A DNA stretch of 25,836 nt from CAZXBB01 sp964638815. Lineage in GTDB: Bacteria > Planctomycetota > Phycisphaerae > Phycisphaerales > SM1A02. The notes beneath the pieces are model-generated. The model saw only the letters and a list, made by a program, of their open reading frames with translations, did not search any database and was not told where the DNA came from. Shown here piece by piece: positions 14,963 to 20,919 of this stretch; the first letter of the stretch is position 1, and each line of letters opens with the position of its first letter. A program made the position numbers and the translations under genes. The DNA is taken from contig CAZXBB010000046.1 of NCBI GenBank assembly GCA_964638815.1, positions 1-25,836 of the forward strand. Direction: 5' to 3'.

Positions 14963-15035
14963 AGGGCCGGGTGGCGTCGAAAGTCTCCACCACGGTCGAG
15001 TCATCGGACGCCGCCCGGCCCTGTCAGAGCACAGG
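14963..15035. repeat. 73-bp hairpin repeat element, copy 2
   Basis: Same length and orientation as copy 1, with six substitutions. The long stem is kept except for one wobble-compatible change (GCCACCC to GCCGCCC). The end hairpin becomes CCCTGT / ACAGGG. The copy stops one base before the stop codon of the PilZ-like gene, so it could act as that gene's terminator. Confidence 0.85.
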
Positions 15036-15036
15036 G

Positions 15037-15822
15037 CTAGCACGAACGTCGGCCCGCCGCGCCGCCCCGACGCTTGTCCGTGTGCAGGGCGTCCCCGATC
15101 GCGTCGTTGCGTCGGAGAAACGCGACGCGCACGCGCAGCACGCCGCGCTGGGTGACCGGCTCGATCTCGGTGACCTGGACCGTCTCCTCGATCGTGCCGA
15201 CGGGCTCGGGCAGCCTGATCCTGAACTCGGCGAGCTGCCCGCGCTCGAGGTGGCCGTGCGCATTGCGGCAGCGGAGCGACACGCCGCCGGCGTCGAGGTT
15301 CTCGACCAGACCGAGGATCGGTCCGCGCCGCCCGAGCACGAACAGCTCCGCCTCGCGCAGCAGGTCCTTGCCCATCAGCTTGCGCAGGCCGCGTCGGCGA
15401 TCGATCACGGTCAGCTCTTCGGGCAGTCGCAGCTTGTAGCCGTACAGCGCTTGGGCGGCGTCGTTCGGAATCCGCGTGCGTCCGAGCGACTGGGTCTCCC
15501 CCGTCAGCCGGCCTTCGGCGCCCATGAAGCTCATGCGGTAGTGCTCGTACCGTCCGAGCATGCGGACGACGCCGCCCACCATCGGCCGCATGACGAGGAA
15601 CGTCGTGTCCAGGACCATCTCGACGTTCGTCGCGAGCGACGGGCGGTTCTCACCCGAACCGCTCATGGGCTCGAGATCGATCCGCGCGCGCGTTCGCTGC
15701 GCTTCGATCAGCGCGGCGCGCACGTTGACCGACGCGCCGTTCGGGGCGGACAACGCGTCTCGCATCCGGGTGATCCAATCCGCCACGCAGTGGCCATCGT
15801 CCGAATCGGCCGCACAATTCAC
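15037..15822 (-). CDS. PilZ-domain-like protein
   Basis: The 261-residue cytoplasmic protein has an N-terminal YcgR-like segment (about 60-135) and a C-terminal PilZ-like barrel (about 135-240). The barrel begins with an RxxxR-type element (DRRRGLRKL) and continues into LVENLDAGGVSLRCR, the place of the usual N/D-x-S-x-x-G motif. There the serine is replaced by aspartate (N-L-D-A-G-G), so c-di-GMP binding is plausible but not certain. Strands with GQLAEFRIRLPEPVGTIEET and GVLRVRVAFL follow. The start at GTG 15822 is uncertain, with no good ribosome site; ATG 15765 is an alternative. YcgR-type proteins brake flagellar motors, which would fit an organism with the fliD/fliS genes at the other end of the window. 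It lies downstream of hslV on the same strand. Confidence 0.78.
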   Translation of the reverse strand: MNCAADSDDGHCVADWITRMRDALSAPNGASVNVRAALIEAQRTRARIDLEPMSGSGENRPSLATNVEMVLDTTFLVMRPMVGGVVRMLGRYEHYRMSFMGAEGRLTGETQSLGRTRIPNDAAQALYGYKLRLPEELTVIDRRRGLRKLMGKDLLREAELFVLGRRGPILGLVENLDAGGVSLRCRNAHGHLERGQLAEFRIRLPEPVGTIEETVQVTEIEPVTQRGVLRVRVAFLRRNDAIGDALHTDKRRGGAAGRRSC

Positions 15823-15915
15823 CGGGGCGCGTCGCCGGCTTCCGTTCGGCCGGCGGAGAGCCCGGGCGAGCCGCGGGAACGCCCCAGACCGCCCCCTTCA
15901 CCCGCGGCACGAGGC

Positions 15916-16464
15916 TCAGAGCGTCTCCACCGTGATGCTGGAATTCGAGTAGACGCAGATCCCGGCGGCGACCTCGAGTGCAGCCCGGCAGAGATCCGGG
16001 GGCTCGAGGCTGGTGTGCTGCGCCAGCGCGCGGGCCGCGGCGAGAGCGTAAGGTCCGCCGGACCCGATCGCGCAAATGCCGTCCGACGGCTCGATAACGT
16101 CGCCCTGGCCGGAGACCATGAGCGTTACGGACCGGTCGGCGACCACGAGCAGCGACTCCAGACGCCGCATCGCCCGATCGGTGCGCCAGAACTTCGCGAG
16201 GTCGATGGCGGCGCGCATCAGGTTCGTCGGAGTCTCCTTGAGCTTCGTCTCGAACCGATCGAGCAGTGCGAATGCGTCGGCCGCGCCGCCCGCGAACCCG
16301 ACGAGCACGCCCGCGCTCTGCGCGCCAAGCCCGGGCAGCTTGCGCACCTTCACCGCATCGGCCTTCGCGATCGTGTCCCCGAGCGAGACCTGCCCATCCC
16401 CGCCGACGGCGACCCGGGCGTCACGCCGAACGGAGATCACGGTGGTGGCGTGGAACGTGGGCAT
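15916..16464 (-). CDS. hslV: ATP-dependent protease proteolytic subunit HslV
   Basis: HslV (ClpQ) is the threonine peptidase of the HslUV protease. The 182-residue protein starts MPTFHATTVISVRRDARVAV. Cleavage before the first threonine of TTV (Thr7) would expose the catalytic N-terminal threonine, as in ClpQ-type sequences with an HATT propeptide. Family motifs continue: GGDGQVSLGDT, KVRKL, VGFAGGAADAFALLDRFETK, KFWRTDRAMRRLESLLVVAD and AIGSGGPYALAAARAL. Its length is normal. The ATPase partner HslU is not in this window, whereas many bacteria have hslVU as an operon. The neighbours are an unknown gene upstream and the PilZ-like gene downstream. Confidence 0.94.
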   Translation of the reverse strand: MPTFHATTVISVRRDARVAVGGDGQVSLGDTIAKADAVKVRKLPGLGAQSAGVLVGFAGGAADAFALLDRFETKLKETPTNLMRAAIDLAKFWRTDRAMRRLESLLVVADRSVTLMVSGQGDVIEPSDGICAIGSGGPYALAAARALAQHTSLEPPDLCRAALEVAAGICVYSNSSITVETL

Positions 16465-16472
16465 GGTGGAGT

Positions 16473-16613
16473 CTACCCGCCTCCCGTCCAGCGCGCCGCG
16501 ACCGGGACGACCTCGATGCCGCCGCGGGCGCGCGCAACCGCGATCCAGTACGCCTCGGGATACAGCGCGATCGCCTCGAGCGCCCGCGATCCTACTCCCT
16601 CGCGCGGTAGCAC
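16473..16613 (-). CDS. Short overlapping frame, possible frameshifted C-terminus of the upstream gene
   Basis: Between the unknown gene and hslV an open frame of about 46 codons (GTG 16613 to TAG 16473) reads SRALEAIALYPEAYWIAVAR, then ARGGIEVVPVAARW. Its codon third positions are almost entirely G/C and its composition is clearly protein-like. It overlaps the end of the upstream gene by 22 bases in a -1 frame. A ribosome site is poor (GAGG directly abuts the GTG). Either it is a tiny coupled gene, or one indel near 16590-16615 separates it from the 138-residue protein before it. Confidence 0.35.
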   Translation of the reverse strand: MLPREGVGSRALEAIALYPEAYWIAVARARGGIEVVPVAARWTGGG

Positions 16614-17008
16614 GCCTCGGGCGTCGGTCGCGTGACGCCGTCGGCCTCGAGGGTGACCATCCGTTCGGCCCCGTCCGGATCGCGCACGAGGAGCATCACC
16701 TGCCGTGTCGGATCGTACGTCGCGAGCAGCGGACGAAAATCATCGCCGCGAGGGATCATGGACAACGGCACGAATCCAGGAAGGACGACGCGGGGCCCGT
16801 CTTCGTCCCCGTCTTCGCCCCGGCGCGCGTGCGCCGCGAGCAGCTCGTCGCGACCGATGAGCAGGACGCCGGGCCCGTGAGCGAGGTATCGCTCCCACGC
16901 GGCGGCCGCGAGGGGGGTCCAGAGGTCGATGGCGGCGCGCACTTCGGGGTCCAACTTTCCGGTCTCGTGCGGCTGGAGGGAGCGGGGCGGGGAACCGAAG
17001 AAAGGCAT
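16592..17008 (-). CDS. Unknown 138-residue protein
   Basis: I do not recognise this protein. The start at ATG 17008 gives MPFFGSPPRSLQPHETGKLD. It has a helix with EVRAAIDLWTPLAAAAWERY, then HGPGVLLIGRDELLAAHARR. An Asp/Glu-rich insertion (GEDGDEDGP) is followed by strand-like segments (LLATYDPTRQVMLLVRDPDG; AERMVTLEADGVTRPTPEAC). There are no signal peptide, cysteine ligands or membrane spans. It is divergent from ybeY, with a promoter gap of under 70 bases, and precedes hslV on the same strand. The natural C-terminus may be missing: the following codons in a -1 frame look coding (see 16473-16613). GC3 bias supports a real gene. Confidence 0.65.
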   Translation of the reverse strand: MPFFGSPPRSLQPHETGKLDPEVRAAIDLWTPLAAAAWERYLAHGPGVLLIGRDELLAAHARRGEDGDEDGPRVVLPGFVPLSMIPRGDDFRPLLATYDPTRQVMLLVRDPDGAERMVTLEADGVTRPTPEACYRARE

Positions 17009-17076
17009 GGTCGGGAGGCGGCGAACATCGTATGCTTGATGCCCGATTGCCTTCCCGGGAGGGATCTGCGACCCCG

Positions 17077-17709
17077 ATGACAACGAAGATGGAAACCGCC
17101 GCTGACGCTGATGACGCCGGCTCTGCCGGGTCTCGGGGCGCGGACGTGGAGCCTCCCCCGCAACCCGCGGGGGCGGCCGGCCGCCGGGCCGTGACCCCCG
17201 CCCCCGCGCGCCCGACCCTGGATCTCGACGTGATCGTCGCCAGGACGTCCGGCGGCGACAACGTCGCGCGCGTCGATACGAACCGGCTCCGCGAGGGGCT
17301 CGACGCGGCGCTGGGGCACCTCGGGCGTCCGGTCGCGCGCGTCGCCGTGCTCGTCGTGGACGACGCATCGATGGCGACGCTCCATGCGCGGCACGCCGGC
17401 GTCGATGGCCCCACGGACGTGCTCACGTTCGCCAACGCCGCGGCCGGTGCGCCGCTGGACGCGGACATCGCCATCAACGCCGACGAGGCGGCCCGCGAGG
17501 CGGCGGCGCGCGGGCACGACGCGGCCGACGAGCTGCTGCTCTACGCGCTGCACGGCGTGCTTCACTGTGCAGGCTTCGACGATCACGCGAGCGCCGAATA
17601 CGACGCGATGCACGCCGAGGAGGATCGGATCCTCGGCGAGATCGGCGTGGGCGCGACCTTCGGGCGCGAGGGTCGGTCCGGCGGCGGCGAGCGGGAGGCG
17701 TCGCGATGA
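17077..17709 (+). CDS. ybeY: Endoribonuclease YbeY (rRNA maturation factor)
   Basis: YbeY is a zinc-dependent endoribonuclease needed for 16S rRNA 3' end processing and ribosome quality control. The metal site is visible in LYALHGVLHCAGFDDH (His159, His163 and His170 in this numbering; family pattern HGxLHxxGxDH), and TDVLTF matches the conserved TDVLSF. The first 45 or so residues are a Pro/Ala/Arg-rich extension not found in most YbeY; the catalytic domain begins at about LDLDVIVART. Start alternatives are 17032, 17077 and 17089. 17077 was chosen to leave room for the divergent promoters, but no start has a good ribosome site. The stop overlaps the start of the CorC-like gene (ATGA), a common ybeY-corC pairing. 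Confidence 0.93.
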   Translation: MTTKMETAADADDAGSAGSRGADVEPPPQPAGAAGRRAVTPAPARPTLDLDVIVARTSGGDNVARVDTNRLREGLDAALGHLGRPVARVAVLVVDDASMATLHARHAGVDGPTDVLTFANAAAGAPLDADIAINADEAAREAAARGHDAADELLLYALHGVLHCAGFDDHASAEYDAMHAEEDRILGEIGVGATFGREGRSGGGEREASR

Positions 17710-18992
17710 CGGGAATCATCGCGGCGACGGTCGTCGTGGTCATCGCCGCGACGTACCTGACGGCGTTGCTGACGGCGCTCCGGCTCGTGAGCCGGTCGGC
17801 GCTCGAGGACCGGCTGCACGGGTCGAAGCGCGCCGCGCTCATCCCGAATCTCTTCACGCACCTCGAAACGACGGTTCTCGCCGTGTCGTTGCTGCGGACG
17901 GCGATGCGGTTGGGCGTCTTCGCGCTCGTTCTCGTGCAGATTGTCGGTATCGAGGACGGCGCCGCGCTGACCGTCGGCGGGCTCGTTGTCGCCGGGACGA
18001 TCAGCGTCGCGGTGCTGTGGGTGTGCACCGCGGTCATCGCCGTCGCGATCGCGCGGCACGCGACGGCCGCGATGGTGGCCGGCGGTCTGCCGCTGCTGCG
18101 ATTCCTCGACATCGCGTGCGCGCCGCTCACGCGGGGCCTGGCGTTCCTCGACGAAGCCGTCCGGCGGCTGACCGGCGCGAACCTGCGCGAGGCGGCCGAC
18201 CAGCGCGAGGCGGAGCTTCTGCGGAGCATCGGTGACACGCACCGCGAGGGCGGGCTCGACGAGCGATCGGCCGCGCTCCTGGAGAACGTGGTGGAGTTCA
18301 GCTCGACCGACGTCGGCGAGGTCATGACGCCGCGCACGGACATCGACGGCGTGGAGCTCACCGACGATCTCGCGCGGATCAAGGCGCTCATCGTCGAGGT
18401 CGGACACTCGCGGATCCCGGTGTACGAGGAGAACCTCGATCACATCGTCGGCGTGCTCTACGTGAAGGATCTCGTGCGCTACCTCGGCGAGGACACCTCG
18501 ACCTTCAAGCTGCGCCCGCTTCTGCGACAGCCGATCGTCGTGCCCGAGACGAAACCCGTGCGCGAGCTGCTGGCCGACTTCCAGCGCAGCGAAGTGCACA
18601 TGGCGATGGTGATCGACGAGTACGGCGGCACCGCCGGCATCGTGACGATCGAGGACGTTCTCGAGGAGATCGTCGGCGAGATACACGACGAGCACGACAC
18701 GGCGGACGACGACGAACCGTCGCTCGACGCGATCGACGACGCGTCCGCCGAAGTTGACGGTCGTTACCACATCGACGATCTCAACGAACACATGCGGCTG
18801 GACCTCCCCGAGGACGAGGAGTTCGACACGGTGGCCGGCTACGTGCTCTGGTTCCTCGGCCACGTCCCGCAGCCCGGGGAGACCTTCGACGCCCACGGCG
18901 CGCGGTTCACCGTGCTGGCGGCGACGGCGACGCACGTGCAGCGCGTGAAGGTCGATCTGCTGGAGCGGGTGGCGAGCGAGCGACCCGTCTGA
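17706..18992 (+). CDS. HlyC/CorC-type membrane protein (CNNM, CBS pair, CorC_HlyC domain)
   Basis: This family (CorC, CorB, MpfA) is linked to magnesium/cobalt transport. The 428-residue protein has a DUF21/CNNM membrane domain with probable spans near 3-26, 65-82 and 89-117. A cytoplasmic linker follows, then a CBS pair (about 207-330) opened by VMTPRTDIDGVELTD and containing YGGTAGIVTIEDVLEEI at 306-322, a hallmark of the family. A C-terminal CorC_HlyC domain (about 345-420) contains YHIDDLNEHMRLDLPED and FDTVAGYVLWFLG. An acidic loop (DDDEPSLDAIDD) joins the last two. It is translationally coupled to ybeY (four-base overlap). The stop codon lies in a palindrome shared with the convergent PEP-CTERM gene. 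The transported ion is not determined. Confidence 0.92.
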   Translation: MTGIIAATVVVVIAATYLTALLTALRLVSRSALEDRLHGSKRAALIPNLFTHLETTVLAVSLLRTAMRLGVFALVLVQIVGIEDGAALTVGGLVVAGTISVAVLWVCTAVIAVAIARHATAAMVAGGLPLLRFLDIACAPLTRGLAFLDEAVRRLTGANLREAADQREAELLRSIGDTHREGGLDERSAALLENVVEFSSTDVGEVMTPRTDIDGVELTDDLARIKALIVEVGHSRIPVYEENLDHIVGVLYVKDLVRYLGEDTSTFKLRPLLRQPIVVPETKPVRELLADFQRSEVHMAMVIDEYGGTAGIVTIEDVLEEIVGEIHDEHDTADDDEPSLDAIDDASAEVDGRYHIDDLNEHMRLDLPEDEEFDTVAGYVLWFLGHVPQPGETFDAHGARFTVLAATATHVQRVKVDLLERVASERPV

Positions 18993-19008
18993 CGCGCGGG
19001 GGCGTCAG
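18989..19008. terminator. Palindrome containing both convergent stop codons, possible two-way terminator
   Basis: CTGACGC (18989-18995), a six-base loop GCGGGG, then GCGTCAG (19002-19008) form a perfect 7-bp stem. The TGA of the CorC-like gene is in the left arm and the TGA of the PEP-CTERM gene, read on the other strand, is in the right arm. There is no T tract, so this would be a GC-hairpin type terminator. Confidence 0.5.
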
Positions 19009-19676
19009 GCCAGGCGTCGCCGCCGCACGAGGCTGACCAGGCCGCTGATGGCGAACAGCGCGATCGCCCCGGGCGTCGGAACGGCGGGGAAGGGAACCTC
19101 GTCCAGCGTGAACTCCGTGAACGGTCCGCTCGTGTTGGGGCTCCCGAAGATCCAGAGACTCCCGGCGCCTATCCCCGCCTGCCACACCTGGCCGCGCGCG
19201 ATCGTGCCGTTGGACATGCGGAGCACGCGGTTGCCGTCGAGGAACTCGGCATCGTCGAAGGGGCTGACGTCGAAGCCGATGGGGTCGGGGCCGCCGGACG
19301 CGGCCGTGCGGACCGGGTCGAACGCGACGTCGGGATCGCCGTCGAGACGCATCTCGAAGGCGACCCAGTCGAAGTTGGTGCTGTTGTGCACCTCCTCCTC
19401 CTGGATGACGATGTAGGGCACGGCGTTCGGGTCCACCTGTTTGAAGGTGATCTTGATGGGCGGACCGTTCTCGAAGAACCCGGGCTTGTAGAACGCAGCC
19501 TTCTCGATGAAAACGCCGTCCTCGGTGATGCCGTTGACCGTGAGGATGAGCTCAGGGTCGACGTCGTCCTCCCATTCGGCGACCCAGCCGCCCCCGAGGT
19601 CAAGGAATCCCCCTCCCAGGGATGACAACGACAGAGAAGCCGCCGCGAAGGCGCCGATCGCTGCGCACGAAAACAT
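19005..19676 (-). CDS. Secreted PEP-CTERM-type sorting-domain protein
   Basis: The 223-residue protein starts at ATG 19676 after AAGGAGA, with about ten bases of spacing. A short, rather weak signal-like stretch (MFSCAAIGAFAAASLSLSSL) leads into a beta-rich, acidic domain (WVAEWEDDVDPELILTVNGI; VPYIVIQEEEVHNSTNFDWV; FGSPNTSGPFTEFTLDEVPF). The end has the tripartite PEP-CTERM layout: VPTPG near 200, a hydrophobic span AIALFAISGLVSLV, then RRRRLA. Such proteins are exported, processed by an exosortase and placed at the cell surface or in extracellular matrix. No exosortase gene is in the window. The fold otherwise resembles ice-binding-like or choice-of-anchor secreted proteins, but I cannot name a ligand. 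The gene is convergent with the CorC-like gene and has a long purine-rich leader upstream. Confidence 0.87.
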   Translation of the reverse strand: MFSCAAIGAFAAASLSLSSLGGGFLDLGGGWVAEWEDDVDPELILTVNGITEDGVFIEKAAFYKPGFFENGPPIKITFKQVDPNAVPYIVIQEEEVHNSTNFDWVAFEMRLDGDPDVAFDPVRTAASGGPDPIGFDVSPFDDAEFLDGNRVLRMSNGTIARGQVWQAGIGAGSLWIFGSPNTSGPFTEFTLDEVPFPAVPTPGAIALFAISGLVSLVRRRRLA

Positions 19677-19825
19677 CTGGTGCTCTCTCCTTCTTCTCCC
19701 GATCCGGCGCCTCTTCACTTGCGCGGACCGTTCTTCTCTCTTCTTCTCGTCTTCCTTCTCTCGCTCGCGGCTCTTGCGCCGCTCACCTGCCGCGAGGGCC
19801 CGGCAGGGCCGTCGCTTCGCCGGAC

Positions 19826-19855
19826 ACCATAACGAGGCCGGATGTCCGGCGTCAA
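19826..19855 (-). promoter_or_regulatory. Predicted promoter of the PEP-CTERM gene with internal palindrome
   Basis: On the minus strand TTGACG (5 of 6 to consensus) is followed after 18 bases by TATGGT (4 of 6). Inside the spacer lies the palindrome GCCGGA-CA-TCCGGC (19837-19850), a plausible operator. The resulting leader to ATG 19676 would be about 140 bases long. It is mostly A/G between 19680 and 19780 (GAGAGAAGGAAGACGAGAAG-like), which could be a translational enhancer or a stability element. Confidence 0.4.
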
Positions 19856-19967
19856 GGAGAATCGCCTCAGGACGGTCGATGCCCTCCGCGGGGCCCGGGA
19901 AGGGGGGCAGTCCCTGGGATTCGGGGTTCGGGCGGCGTGTCGTGCGGGGGCCGTCAGCCGCGGGAAG

Positions 19968-19993
19968 CACACGCCGGCTGCCGCCGGCGTGTG
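19968..19993. terminator. Strong 11-bp GC hairpin
   Basis: CACACGCCGGC, loop TGCC, then GCCGGCGTGTG form a perfect 11-bp stem. There is no T tract on either side. It is about 230 bases downstream of the strong minus-strand promoter at 20222-20251, so it may end that short transcript and separate it from the PEP-CTERM gene's own promoter. Confidence 0.48.
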
Positions 19994-20072
19994 CACCCGC
20001 GACGCGCGCAACGGAACGAGGCCGCTCCCGTGGGAGCGTGCCGCGTAACCGTAAGGTTCTCGTGGTGCCGGC

Positions 20073-20222
20073 TCATGAGCGTCGGCTCCGGCGCCGTCCG
20101 AATCCGGCGAGCGCGAGCAGCGTCAACGCTCCCGGTGCCGGCACGCCCTCGACGTAACAGGCGTCGCTTCCGAACTCGACACAGCCCGCGAAATGGCCGA
20201 AAACCGCACACAGGCGTCGCCA
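20073..20222 (-). pseudogene. Orphan PEP-CTERM tail (gene remnant or tiny gene)
   Basis: A 49-codon open frame between TAA (20223-20225) and TGA (20073-20075) reads FAGCVEFGSDACYVEGVPAP, then GALTLLALAGFGRRRSRRS. The tail VPAPG, hydrophobic span and RRRSRR form an unmistakable PEP-CTERM-like sorting signal, preceded by a cysteine-containing segment. There is no ATG, GTG or TTG in frame before the motif except the GTG within it; only a CTG is available. The body of the protein is missing, and neighbouring frames do not obviously supply it. It is therefore most likely the 3' remnant of a deleted or frameshifted PEP-CTERM gene. It is still flanked by a good promoter and by a strong hairpin. Confidence 0.55.
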
Positions 20223-20251
20223 TTATGGGTCGTTCGCGAAGAGCCTGTCAA
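20222..20251 (-). promoter_or_regulatory. Near-consensus sigma-70-type promoter
   Basis: On the minus strand a perfect TTGACA (20246-20251) is followed after 18 bases by CATAAT (20222-20227, 5 of 6). This is the best promoter match I found in the window. Transcription would start near 20215 and run through the orphan PEP-CTERM tail toward the hairpin at 19968-19993, giving an RNA of about 230-250 bases. Confidence 0.55.
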
Positions 20252-20574
20252 AGAAAATGTGGGAGTTCCCCGTACTGCCGGCCGCCGTCCCGTGGGTCGG
20301 AGGGGACATCGGCCGTGTAAGCTCGTGACGCGCTTCGGTTTGTGGCGCGCCCTCCGCCGGGCGAGAGAGACACGTCCGCAAGCCCCGCGGACGGCGGCGA
20401 CGCCGGATGTGCGCCGCGTCCGTCATGGGTTACCCCCCATGTTGTCCACAAGCCGCTCTTGCCGTGCAGCCGGCATGGGGGTTCGGGGGGGTCCTCGAGA
20501 CGCCGGCGCCTTCCCCGGACAAACGGGGCGGACTCCCGATGCCGATGGGGCCGCGTGCCGCGTAGCGTGGCGAT
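20252..20574. other. Intergenic region with isolated DnaA-box-like site and palindromes
   Basis: No gene is convincing in this stretch. It contains the inverted repeat CATGGG / CCCATG (20424-20429 and 20436-20441) immediately followed by TTGTCCACA (20442-20450), the form of DnaA box preferred in high-GC genomes. A second, weaker TCATCCACA lies at 20591-20599, inside the next gene. Two boxes do not make an origin, and no AT-rich unwinding element is visible. The promoter of the zinc-ribbon gene should lie at the right end, but no clear match was seen. Confidence 0.4.
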
Positions 20575-20913
20575 ATGACGACGTACCACGTCATCCACAG
20601 GGCCAACGACCGCTACAAGCTCACGGTCATGAGCGTCCTGGTGGCCGCATTCCTCGTCGCCCTGCCGCTGATGTTCGTTCACCCTACCGCGGTCATCCTT
20701 CTCGTCTGGTTCGGGCTCGTCGTGATGGCGGTCGCCTGGCCGATCGCGTGGCTGATCGGCAGGGCCGAATCGAGCGCGGCGCGAAGGTCGATGCAGCGGC
20801 ACGAGTGCCCGGACTGCGGCGCCAGGCTCGAGGACGCGCCGGACGGAGCTGACTGGATCTGCGAATCGTGCGGGTTCATGTGCCGGGAGGGCACGGTCCC
20901 GGCGGCGACTTGA
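20575..20913 (+). CDS. Small membrane protein with C-terminal zinc ribbon
   Basis: The 112-residue protein has two probable membrane spans (about 16-34, LTVMSVLVAAFLVALPLMF, and 38-61, TAVILLVWFGLVVMAVAWPI) with a short loop. A C-terminal cytoplasmic or exposed zinc ribbon follows, with Cys78-x2-Cys81 (ECPDCGARL) and Cys96-x2-Cys99 (ICESCGFMC). I know no specific function; such ribbons mediate protein or nucleic-acid contacts. The start at ATG 20575 has no Shine-Dalgarno. It is convergent with the DHOD-like gene, only six bases apart, so the 3' ends share termination. Confidence 0.8.
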   Translation: MTTYHVIHRANDRYKLTVMSVLVAAFLVALPLMFVHPTAVILLVWFGLVVMAVAWPIAWLIGRAESSAARRSMQRHECPDCGARLEDAPDGADWICESCGFMCREGTVPAAT

Positions 20914-20919
20914 TCGCGG

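Noticed and set aside
19842..20320. Several plus- and minus-strand open frames upstream of the PEP-CTERM gene
   Set aside because: All are Arg/Pro-rich, mutually overlapping and without motifs or ribosome sites; the region is explained by a leader, a promoter, a hairpin and the PEP-CTERM tail.
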